In this document: in pieces, positions 38,954 to 50,249 of the stretch
Numbering within the stretch: the first letter of the stretch is position 1
Layout of the letters: the number at the start of each line of letters is the position of its first letter
NCBI GenBank assembly: GCA_005281725.1
Contig: SSBO01000012.1
Location: forward strand, 4,187,021-4,251,020
Direction: 5' to 3'
Length of the DNA: 64,000 bases
DNA from: Wuchereria bancrofti
Taxonomy: Eukaryota; Nematoda; Chromadorea; Rhabditida; Onchocercidae
The notes under the pieces: model-generated
Databases searched by the model: none
The model's input: only the letters and a program-made list of their open reading frames with translations
What the model was told of the DNA's origin: nothing
Position numbers and translations under genes: made by a program

Positions 38954-41900
38954 CGTGTTGGAAATTATGGATATACTGCGAGCACCAAAGCCAACGGTGG
39001 AAACTATCCAACAAAATTTCCAGCTTCTGAATGTTCTCGTGGATAATTATGATCCCCCAGTTAACGAAATCCATCGTGAAGGATTAGATACAATTTTGAT
39101 TGAAGAAATGCAATTCAAGGTGCTGCTTTTTTGTCTTTTTCATCATAAAAAAAGGTTTTTCTTTTACAAGGGATGGGATGTGAAGAAGTTAGATTTATTT
39201 TTCATAATCCTTCCTTACAAGAATTCTTAGCTGCACCTTCGTTTAGATTATACTTGGTAGTTTGCTTTGCAGATTGTTTTTATCCAGTATTACGCAAAAA
39301 TATGCTTTATCGGTATTTGCTATGAAGGAACGTCATTTGAAAGATTTAGTACCACGAGGATTAAAACAGGAAAACAGGGGATTACAGCTGTGCTGGAACG
39401 CGACGTCTTCTTGATTATTCAAGAGGTACGACGTTTTGTATTTGCTGTTGTGTAGGTCCTTTCAAGAAATTTATCCAAATGCAACACTTGGATCGATGCT
39501 ACTCCACTGTTGTTTCAAAGCAATTTTAACAAACAAATTCTATTCCCGTGGTTTTGAATAAGGAGTTTCTGATCTGCAGTACAAAGTGAAACACTGTGTT
39601 GGAAATGTTTAGGGCATTGAAGCGTGCTCACATATAGCTGTCAAGAGTCCGTCCTTGCGCAATGATATTGCTAGTTGAGGTTTTCTATATGTAACAGAAT
39701 TGCTAGCTGGAATATCACCGTGGAATATCGGTTAAATTTACACTCTCAGTTGCGTCCTTTCTACAAAATTTGGGCTACCATAAATCCATTACCGAGTTTG
39801 TTCTGCAAAGTGTTTCAAGCAGTGACCATTTTCTTTTGCTACATAAGGTTTCGTTTCTGCTTTTTTAAAGTAAGTTAGCAAGACTGAAAAAAAAAAAAAA
39901 CTGGGAGACCTCTGTTTTGACATGATTTATCGTTTTAGAACACCTATATCTATATCACTTCATCAGATAAATCCACCAGAAGTTCATTGTATTCATCGAA
40001 GTTTATATTCTATCCAAACCTAATCAGCGAACAAATGGCCATTCTTCGTTCAGGCTCACTGTAGTCACTTCTTATATATCTCGATGTCACGTAGAGGTCA
40101 AGATATAAAGACAGCATTTGGCATTCATTCATACAATATTAAATCATTACTATTTAGGATGGGGAAATCAGGACAGCTGTTTTGAACGTCGTGTTCCAAG
40201 TCGCTAGTAATGAAGATTTTATTATCACATTTGAAAATAACTACATGAGGAGTATCCTTCAATTTCTCGACAGCTCAATTGAAGATGAAGCTAGAACAGC
40301 TATTGGATACTTTGTAAGGCAACATAGTGACAATACTGATGTAATTTTCTGTTGATTTTGAAAAAACAGAAACAGAAACGAAAGTTTTCGCAAATTTCTA
40401 TTTTGTTGCTCTGGTATTTATACGTAGATCTCTTCATTGTTACTTTTTTTTTCTAACAGGTCCCGCAAATTGAATTATAATGATCATTGTGATAGTTAAT
40501 AGAAACAGAAAATGAAGTACTTTGTTTCTAATAAGTTGTAGTGGAAATTGTTCTCTTCTTACTATAAAGGCAAAGAGGAAGGATGAGAAAGTCTTTTATG
40601 TTTTATTCATTTGTTTTATATATTTTATTTATATGTTTTTGTTTCTAAATTTATTCCGTAAAACTTAATTTCAGACATTTCTTCATCTGGGGTTGATTAT
40701 GAAGATTATGCCTTTTCTCGTTCGTCATTCAACTTTACAAATGGATTTGGAAGCTTATTTAATTCTTCAGAATCTTCTGTCCAAAAAAAAATATATATAT
40801 ATATAAAATATGCGGGATCTATAGTGGACTCCGGAATTGTGATTTTGCTTCTTGGGTTTCTGAATAATGTGAGTTATACCGCATTAAAATGTCTTGGACA
40901 AAATGCATAGAATCAGCCGACGTAGAGATGAAACAAAAGTGTCCTACTAATAGGTCAAACCATAACGCGCATTACATTCTTTGCAGCAATTTGTTAAATT
41001 AAATTTACAATACAGGGTTCTAGCTAATTTCAACTTTTGTCAGAGTTCTTGTTCGCACTGTACTCATTCAATCTATTGATGCATTAAGTGGTGAAATATA
41101 ATACTTCTCCTTACAAATTTTCAGATTAAAAACATCAACTTAAAAACAAGTAGTATTCCAAAAGTGAATGTGACCGCTCTTTAATTAATGTTCTATTGTT
41201 TTATACCAATCGTAAAGATTGGATGATAAATTATCGACCTGGCTACTGTAAAATGAGTTCCAGAATACTGGAAATATGTAAAATTAAGTGCGGATTAAGC
41301 AAAACGCACACAGTTATCCTAGATAATTGAATTAAATTGAATTTGCTGAAACTGAATCAGAATGTTTCTAGGGTATCTCAAATTACAAGAATGAGGCTTG
41401 CACCACTTTATTTTTGTTGAATGAGATCTGGAAATTGGGAATACAGTGAAAGTGGCTGATGCGAAACACATAAAAATAATGTGTAACGTTCTCATAGAAT
41501 CAAACACCAAACATACCGCATGTACTATTTCCTTAATATATTCTGTCTTGAAAGCATGTTCTACTCTAAAAGCTAACTGTCAATTGCAGCATGCGAAAGA
41601 TTTAATCAAAGTTTGTTTCTTAGATTTGAACAAGTTTTACACTTTCTACACCGTTTTCAAAGTTATCGTTTTTACATTCTGCATTATTCATGTCTTCAAC
41701 ATTGGCTCACTAGAAAATAATTGTTTTGCTGTTTTCCAAGAAAAGAAATTATCTCTTGCTGAAAAGTTGTAGCAGTTACTTTCTCGGCATTTCAGGAATT
41801 GAAAGCTTATGAGTATATCGAAGAATTTATCAATTGTACTAGTGAAGATAATTTATGAGTTGGCATATGAATTGTACACTTTTCGTTCAAAAGACGTGAA

Positions 41901-42036
41901 AACAAATTTTGATAAGAATCATGCAGAAATTGAAAAGGCATCGCATGCCCAAAATTCAGGATCCTCGAAAACTGAAATCTGCTTTTCTCAAGTGGATGAT
42001 GATTTTCAAGCGACGACATCACATCTTAGTGATTGA
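38954..42036 (+). pseudogene. diverged importin-alpha (karyopherin alpha), probably a pseudogene
   Basis: Consecutive plus-strand exons align with the armadillo repeats of importin-alpha, the adaptor that carries nuclear-localisation signals: 38954-39119, 39273-39425, 39613-39673, 39750-39847, 39939-40085, 40158-40340, 40675-40868, 41447-41610, 41796-41841 and 41894-42036. Clear landmarks are LLNVLVDNYDPPVNEIHREG (ARM1; family DPPIDEVI), IQYYAKICFIGICYEGTSFE (ARM2), ACSHIAVKSPSLRND (ARM3), IRTAVLNVVFQVASNEDF (ARM6), LGLIMKIMPFLV with LEAYLILQNLL (ARM7), and C-terminal HAKDLIK|ELKAYEYIEEF. The Trp/Asn ladder that grips cargo signals is lost in nearly every repeat. An in-frame TAG interrupts ARM5 at 40062-40064, and an A9(TA)n tract at 40782-40807 shifts the frame. 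The exon carrying ARM9 was not found. The 5' end, with the importin-beta-binding domain, is unresolved. Confidence 0.6.
40782..40807. repeat. A9(TA)n simple repeat inside a coding exon
   Basis: A run of nine A followed by alternating TA lies in the ARM7-ARM8 part of the importin-alpha-like gene. The frame that encodes LEAYLILQNLL before it and the frame that encodes AGSIVDSGIVILLLGFLN after it differ by one base. The tract is therefore where the frame was lost, or where the assembly miscounts bases. Confidence 0.8.
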
Positions 42037-45000
42037 TTCTATGGTTTCATCAACAAGTAAACTGGTTCGGCTCGGAGAAGGTTTGGAAATCACTTTCAAT
42101 TTCAAGAGCTTTAGCATTCGTGTAGTTTTTTCAATATTACTTCTTCATCCAGCATGTAAAGACGGCCTATATCATAATATTTAACTTTTTGTTAAATCAT
42201 AATATTTATATCTTTGCGCTAAAATATTTAAATTTTGGCTAAATCGTAATATGTAGCTTTTTGAAAGCAAAAAAAACTCTCATCCAATATTTCTTTTCTT
42301 GCATTAAACAGATTTAACCTTTGACTTGTTTTATTAATCTTCCTTTTCATGACTTATATTTTAATTAAGTGCACAATCTTTGAGTGTTTTAATAAATAAT
42401 GTATCCCATGCTAGCAGGAGGGAAAGACAAAATTTCAAATCCCGAATTACAAAGCTTTGCATAATGACTGCTTGACAAGGCTGTTTTCTAAAAACCCTCA
42501 GAAGGACTATCTTTCTGGACTGCCTTACTTTAAGTGCAAATATATGTTCCAACTATCTCACTTTATCCATTTGTTTTAATCGTATCTGTTGAAATTTTAT
42601 TTATTTTTTGATGATTATTTTTCCTATTTTTGTTGCCCATACTCAGAGAAATTATATGTCGCTATCTGTTATCAACGGCTCACAGCAATGATCCTTTAAA
42701 GAACTGCTTTTTGTTATGATATAATGTTTATCTGTTTAACGAATAAAGGTTTAATTTAATGTTCATAATTTTATGCGTGTTTTACCTCTTTGACATATTG
42801 CACTCCATATAGCTCTTCGCAGTTATTTTGGAGAAGCAGCTGTTTCTCAATGTTTTGCCTAACCTCTATATTCCTTTTTCCCTTTCTCTTCATTGGATCT
42901 TGAAACGAACAATTTCACTTCGTCTTGGTAGAATGAACACCAAAAACAGTGACAGGATGTTATTGGTAGGACCGCCATCACGGGTCATTATTCCACAAGG
43001 CACTATTTGTTAATGCGTGATTGTTGAATTGCTTTTGCATTCATGAATGCACTCGGTGATGCAAAAAGTTGTACGTACTCACTAGATATCATCAGTTATT
43101 TTAAATCTCAATGAAATTGAGATCCTATTGAATGATTCTATCAGTTCTTGCTAACCTATTGGAAATATCTCCAATTGTTTAATTATCATTCTACCATCAC
43201 TCCTCGTTCTATCATCGAACATATTTGTTGACAACTTCGTTTCAAAGTCCAATTGATGCTCTTAATATGCCACGATTTATTTTAGTGATAAGCTGATGCT
43301 AAAACGTTCAACTTCCAAATTTGGCAAGTCTTGCACTGATGACGACATTATTTTTTACCTCTTATTGGATTTGTCATGGAGAAATGAACATTTTTTTCGT
43401 TTGTTCTAGCCATAATTATATCTTTTGTAGCAGTGTTACACTTGTCATTTTCTTTCGATTCCCATTAAATCATTGCTAAAGTTCACTGTAGAGGGATTTT
43501 TGTCACGACATTTTCGATTAAACTTCACTCTACATTCTTTTCTACATCTCTTGCTTATCACAAAATTATTCACCATCACAAAATTATTCACCACGATTTG
43601 TGGTTGCATTCTGAGTTGAACAACCTTTTATCTTCTGGAACTAAGCGAACTTGATCGTAACACATTACCAAATAATCTGCAGAACGAGTCGCTTTTCACA
43701 AATGCTTTCATAATAATCTAACAAAATTTTATATTCCATAAATAAGATTATTAATTCCAGTTGAAAATTAACTAACTTCATGTTGACATTTTGCCATCTA
43801 TATCTATTATTCATTGATTCTCTCGATATTCATACCTCTTGCTTAAACTGTGCTTTTTATCCATTTAATCTCTTCTTTTCTTTTGATTTATTGTTTTCAC
43901 CACAGCTTCTCTTATTCACTACAACTTCCATTTCCACTACTTATTTGTTTGTAGTTGACTAATGCCAGATGCCAGTGTCTCGTAAGATTATTATTACCAC
44001 AGTATGTTCACTTCAACACCTGTAAAGTTTTACCAACTAGATTTTATTGCTGCGGGGTATAAGTCGTAAATTGTCGTTTCACAATACCTTTTTTTTCTGT
44101 CACTTTCAAATATTAGAGCTATGACCATTATTTTTAGCATAATTGTCATTGATTCATTCAAAAGCGAGGACTATTTTCTTCGTGGTGAATTGCATTACTT
44201 TTGCAATTCTAAAGTAAACACTCATTAATTCAGATTACGGTGGTTCGTCTCTTTATAATCTTTTTTTCATAGTTCTTCAGAAGCAATTTCAGAAGTAATA
44301 AGATTCAGCAAAGAAATCTAACCAAAGAGCAAAATTTTCTGTTTCATGTGTGAGAAACAAAACTCGTCTTTTGGTTTGATGATTATTTGATCCGCTTTAT
44401 GTTTTTATTGTAATTCAGGGATCTGAGTATTTTTTGATGATAATCCACTACTCATACTTATTGATTGAAGTTGAAATTATTGGATGAAAGTTTGTTTGCG
44501 TTCACTACAGCATTCTCAAGTAGTCTATTTTCTTAGCGTTATCATTATTGCCTCTGATGTATGAGTTAATATTAGCATATTATCAACGCATAAATTTTTT
44601 GCATTACTCTAAGTTATATGCATATCAGTCACATATTTGTCAATTGCTTTAATTAATGTAATTGAACCATAATTGGGACACATTTCAATCTTTAAATCTC
44701 CGAATCACAGAACTCTTTAATTCCTCTATATCAGTAATTATGAATTTCATCATTAAGTAGGCATCACATATCATGATGTCTTTTCACTGCTTCATTAGGC
44801 TTTTATTTTTTCAACTTTTGCATCGTCGTTGAATGCCACTTTTAATTTAATTGTAGCTTTTTGACATAGTACAGTGTACAATTCATTGTACTTTTCTAGC
44901 ATTTTCTATGATCATTACACCTGGTCCGAGATTAATTCCAAGGTGTTTGAGAGCTAATCGAAACCCAAATTTGCTTTAAATGTAAAGATTGTTTTATAGC

Positions 45001-47346
45001 TAATTCATCACCATTTTCTTGCTTAGGAATGATTCCTATCAGTTTTCTTTTTTTTTTTGATCAGTTTTTGATAAGCTTTCTTTTCCATCTTGCTTGGGCA
45101 TTTCGGTTGTACTAAGTCTTCTATGATAGAATGCAGCTAAGTCAAGCAGCACAGCAAAATTTTTATATCATTTAATCGTTTGCTGTGTATTTGAAAATTT
45201 CTCTGTAATGATGCATTCCCTACTGTTACTGATTGGTTATCCTTTCTTGATTTCAATTTATTACCTTATTACGTAAATGTATAGAAATTGTTACTACGTT
45301 ATATTTGACAGAATGTATTATACTCTATTATATTAAGAAGGTCTCAATTAGTTTTTACATGATGATTGTTTTGCAAATGTTTGAAACAGAATGGCATTCC
45401 TCACCAATTTCAACCATCAAAGTTGATAATTCGTTTTTTTGTGCAGAATACTTCCAACTCCATTATTTTATGGAGTTTTCCAAAAATTAAAATATAACTA
45501 TGGTCTTTTTTCCACTAATAATTTCCGCAGAGAACAATTTTCTACTTCTATTTCTCGACAATGATGTTTCGATAATATCCACTTGTGAAATTTCTCTTCA
45601 GGCACAATTTCTGTCGTAATTATACATTCTCTCCTTTAAATAGTTATCACAACTGACTCAGTCTGTAAATTTAGTCATCGTTATTCTTCAAAAAACCTCC
45701 TCATCTTTTACATGATTGTGTCAGTTGAGAGTTAGTTTTCGATAAGCACCAAATAATACTATTAATGTATGCTACTCATGGTTCCAGAAAATTTGCCATC
45801 TTTTTTCCTCTTTCCATTTCATCGCTATACATTTATCACAAATCCTTTTTCTGCTTAATCTTTCCACAGAAGATATTTGTTGAATGAGCAGAATCCCACC
45901 TTTGTTCAGATCATAGAGACTTCAACCCATTGAGTCGACGGACTCCTTCACCCACAAATTTTGCATAGCAATTATTAATAATAAGTGGTAACCCAAATAA
46001 TGCGGCATGGTAAATCCCGAAATCACAGGTATCACAACCACAAAATTCTCGGCTAGCACAGCTGTCATGACACTTCAGTTTTCTCGAATGCTTTAGTCAC
46101 CTTTAAAATCAAACAATTCCAGCTGATCTAGGTTATTTTAATCTTATGTAGAGCCACCAATTCAAAAATTCAGGAAAATGAACAAAGAAATGACAGGTAG
46201 CCGTCCACCAGCAGAAGCGATACTGGGAGGAAATACAAAATCACCATCCTTATTGACCATTCAGAAAGAAAAATATTACGGACACCCGAGAACAAGCAAA
46301 GATGAGACTTGTTACAAGCACCTGCCTACTTTTGCGTTACGTTCATATTGAGCAATACCTGAGATAATGAACATTTTAACTGAATAATGACAAATGTCAA
46401 TCTTACTCCTGACATCATGTTTCAGTACTTTATCTGAAGGCAATAACAGCATAATACAAAGGATTTGAATAAAACTAATTTAATGAGAAAGTTTGTCAGT
46501 CACCAACAATTTACAAAGTGAAAGTTAAGAGCACGAAAATGTATATGCATAAGACACTATTAGAAGGGGTCCTTTTTGCTCTGACCACATCGATGCACTA
46601 GTAACGTAACAAAATACTGATCAAAACAGCTGGACATTAAAAAGGCTAAAACAAATACAGCTCGAGTGCAATGACAAATTATATTTTCAATTATTTGCAA
46701 GCATGAATGGAACATAACGAAGGATTATACAAATTGTACATCATTATGTCATGTTCTTGAACTAACGATCTTTGAGCAAATAACATACAGAAGACAACGG
46801 AAGTGACAAGAACTGATAACGACTGCACTGAATCCTTTCCAGAAAGTCTTAAATTGAAAATTTTATAAAAGATGTTCGTAGCACCCGACCCAACGGTCTT
46901 ATTGTATTTTCAATATATTTAAATAGTAACTCCAAGGCTTCCAGCAAAACCACAAATATCCGAGATTATAACATAATGTCCTTTTGTTACTACAAAATCT
47001 AACAAATAAAACAGGTATATATGCACACTGCGCTACTGTTACTGTAGTTATCTCGAAAATAGAATGTTACAATATAGAACTGTAAATGACAAACTGCTGC
47101 TCACGGATTCACATCAATAAATAAATGCATTAAATTAAACACAATTTAATTTAAGCAAGTCATGAAATAAGAAAAGTTGAACTTCGCAAGATTTTCTTTC
47201 CATAAGAGACAATATATTAAACAAGTGGAATTGCTTACTTGAATTATTCATGTTACTAATAACAAAGTATACATACAGTTTTAAGATAGTCTGCATGCGC
47301 ATTGTTCCATTGAAACTTCTACCATGATAGTACAAAAAAAAGTCGC
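42037..47346. other. gene-poor, pyrimidine-rich stretch
   Basis: About 5.3 kb between the importin-like gene and cytohesin hold no recognisable gene. From about 42.2 to 46.0 kb the plus strand is strongly T- and C-rich, with only short open frames on either strand. A small tandem repeat of an 18-bp unit (TCACAAAATTATTCACCA) sits at 43558-43593. Part of the right end should be the 3' UTR of cytohesin. A short open frame at 46178-46351 is listed separately. Confidence 0.45.
46178..46351 (+). CDS. possible small ORF (57 aa)
   Basis: An ATG four bases after a TTCAG opens a 57-codon frame ending in TGA. The product starts MNKEMTGSRPPAEAILGG and ends FALRSY. Its composition (Pro, Gly, Ser, Lys, Tyr) is less biased than chance frames in this AT-rich area. 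There is no recognised family, no signal peptide and no membrane segment. It stands alone, opposite the likely 3' UTR of cytohesin, so chance remains a fair explanation. Confidence 0.2.
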   Translation: MNKEMTGSRPPAEAILGGNTKSPSLLTIQKEKYYGHPRTSKDETCYKHLPTFALRSY

Positions 47347-50249
47347 CTATGCTTTATTTTTCAACTTCATCTTTTTCATTTGCAACATTTGATAAAAGGG
47401 GTCATAATTGATTGATCGTCTGAAAATTAACTTTTGTGAGCAACAAAAACGTAATAAGAAATTTTTTCATCATTTTAGAAGAACAAAATATGGAATGTAC
47501 AGAGATGCAACTTTAAATACCAATCTAATGCAATTAGTTTCACATACTCAAACAAACTTACTCAATAGCACTTATCCACTGGTTCATCTCCTCTTGCGAA
47601 AAAGCACACATTTTATAAGAAGTGTGCCGACCTACAACCATTCTTCCATCTGGTTCTGTTTTACAAGCTTTTATTACCTGAAAAAAAAAAAGACTCAATT
47701 TAGATTTTTTCTTCAACAGTACGAACACGAAGATTAGCTAGAGACATGATTCCATGCGGCTCTTTCGCCTTATACATGAGGAAGCTCAAGGTGATACAGA
47801 TAAGGATGGGCCGCAAAGCGAAAATATCATCGTTATTTCAAATGGCATAGAAAATTTGTGACCCAACACAGCACCCTTTCAAACAATGGATTCAGTGAAA
47901 TTATACTGATAAATGCAAACCTCACTGCTGTCGCTATAAATTTCAAAACAGTATGGTTTGCCTTTCTCTTCAACGGTCCGAACACGAACATTTTCTAGAG
48001 GTATGATTCCACGTGGCTCTTTCGCCTTCAATATACCGTATTTAATTTATACCAGCCATTTCTTTAATGATTCCTAGCAAAATAACCCAACAGATGTTGT
48101 AATAACAAACATTTCAGTGGTCTGGAAAGAAATGAAACTTAAAGGGGATTTCGCATTAATGTTACAGCTGTGAATCTCAGTTGCATGGTGAATTAGAAGT
48201 CCGGTTAGTCACTAGCGAAAGTAAATTTCTAGAGCTCCAAACATAAATTAGAAATCTTACCGTCGTATGTTCAAAATAATATAAACATTTCTCAGCCAAA
48301 ATGAACCACCGCCTCTTCCATGATTTTAAAAACGGACGTGTTGTGGCCAGTGAAGATGCTGAAAGAGTAAACATTTCATAGCTAAAATGAACCCACTGCC
48401 TCTTTTACGATTAAAGTACTATAAGAAATTAAAGATAATAAAGAGTTACCTTGTTTCAACAACCATCCTTCCCGGTCGGGATTGAAGAACGTATTATAAA
48501 ATTCTCCATCGTCTGTTGGAAACTGGAACGGCTCAGTTCGGATAGATTCATAAATATTCTGAAATTTTAAGTTCCACCGTCAACAGCTTAACTTCATCTT
48601 TTTCATCCCTCATTGGAATTGGATTTTAAAAACCATTAAATCAGGCAAGTTCATGTGACGCATACAGCTATGCTCAGTTTTCTGAAACAAACTCTCGATA
48701 GCAACTGTTGAATTCTCGTCTAATCTATTTAATAAAGATATTAACAATATATACCTCTAACAATTCTCTCGGAACATCTCTTCCTTCATCGATACCATGA
48801 TACATCGTTATAAAGCCGTCAAGTGTTAATGGAGTTTTCACATTACGATTATGCAGTGCAGTGTTGAGCATTACGATTGCAAAACACAATATATAACAAG
48901 TATCTGCAACACAACCCTACATAGCAGTACAACTTTCAAGAGCTGATGAAACATGAGCACAAAATTATGCGAACGTCCGAGTGTGATCTGTGAAAAATTC
49001 TTCACAGTGTAGTGAACCGAAAAAAAAAACATTAAGTCAATTTCAAACGTCTTCGAAAAGCAAATAATTTTTCGACTATAGTTTCATGGGAAATACACAT
49101 TTCGATGTATTGCAGCATTGAGTTTCAGAGGAAAAAAGTTTTTTTTTTTCTCGAGGAGAAAGAAAGATCAAATATTAGAGAAACCATCAATGAAGGAATG
49201 AAAAGCAGAATCACAAGTCCCAGATTATGATTAAAACCTTGTACAAATTACAAACTGTCCACCACACTTACCAACGCTAGAAAAAACTCCTGGGTTATTC
49301 GCACAATAACGTCGCGCAAAAGTATTAACCATACGATCAATTTTTTGGGATTCACCGGGTAAACGAAATGACCAAAAAAACTGTCTAAGTGCTTGCACTA
49401 AGATGAGGTCCGTAAAGTCATGCAGTTCGCAAAACTTTTCCAATACCTCCAGGTTAAACGGATTGTTTTCACCCAAATAATCGCCAACAGCACTTTTTCG
49501 CAAACCTAAAATCCTACGATAACGAGGAATAAAAATTATCTCATTTACACACGATGCCATTACGAATATGCTTTGCAAGCTCCTACAACACTTTTGTTTT
49601 TCTGATTTCCAAGTTAGCATTGTAAGACTGTAAAAAGCAAGATAATAAATACTCGATAAAACTGAGTTTTTAATTACATTGATCTATGTCGAGCGAGAAA
49701 AAAATTGAAATGACTTACCTTCTCCTTTGTAAAGAAACTCCGCAACCGATGCAGGTGAATTATGAACCAGGTTATGCTGAATCATATACTCCATACCCTT
49801 TTTGGGATCTATATTGAAATTTTTCCGAGCTAAAGACATATGCCTTCCATTTGGACTGTATCTGAAATTTATCCAGCAAAAAATCCTTTGCATAAGAAAA
49901 ATGATCAAAAAAAAAATAAATCAAAAAAAAATTTAAATAAAAACTAACTCTTCATCAGGAACGTCAATCGTTGCCAACTGCGCATTAATACCATCCAGCT
50001 CTGATCGGATTTCCTGGAAGTAAGAAATCTATACATTTCTCAAGTTCTAGGAATTTGGTAATTGATATAACAGATATCTGCATTAAAAGGATTTAAAGCG
50101 AAACGACTTCACAGATAACAAAGCCAAGAACAAAAAGGAAAATCGCGATTTACCTCAACATCTTCGTTGATTCCAGAACGACGTGCACGCAAGAAAGCGA
50201 GATCCTCTAATTCGGCCGGAGTGAGATCAGTGGTATTAAAATAGGCCAT
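47347..50249 (-). CDS. grp-1: cytohesin, Arf guanine-nucleotide exchange factor (Sec7 + PH)
   Basis: A complete cytohesin/ARNO homologue, which loads GTP on Arf GTPases at phosphoinositide-rich membranes. Ten exons (50154-50249, 49949-50013, 49719-49861, 49272-49505, 48755-48903, 48450-48558, 48261-48358, 47921-48025, 47562-47677, 47347-47419) give 395 residues, the normal family length. The N-terminus [19 protein letters not shown] starts a short coiled coil. The Sec7 domain runs from about residue 60 ([17 protein letters not shown]) to about 235. It carries the catalytic glutamate in [13 protein letters not shown], as well as [12 protein letters not shown]. The PH domain follows, with [49 protein letters not shown] and VIKACKTE, ending in a polybasic tail [10 protein letters not shown] diverged copy of the exon carrying [10 protein letters not shown] lies in the next intron. 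Confidence 0.93.
47711..47768 (-). repeat. diverged duplicate of a cytohesin PH-domain exon
   Basis: This 58-bp segment repeats the first 58 bp of the cytohesin exon at 47921-48025, matching 49 of 58 positions, and keeps the splice acceptor (AAG|GCGAAAGAGCC). In the cytohesin frame it reads [20 protein letters not shown], against [20 protein letters not shown] in the main exon. Similarity then stops: the copy runs into a TAA two codons later and has no GT donor. Used as an exon, it would end the protein inside the PH domain, before the polybasic tail. Confidence 0.8.

Noticed and set aside
39273..39413. Alternative frame of the second importin-like exon (YALSVFAMKERHLKDL...)
   Set aside because: It reads well but does not match the splice phase of the preceding exon and ends in a stop, whereas the phase-0 frame aligns with ARM2.
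41842..41858. Importin-like gene ending at the TGA at 41858
   Set aside because: Possible, but a donor at 41842 and an acceptor at 41893 join in phase to an acidic, serine-rich tail ending at 42036, so the longer end was preferred.
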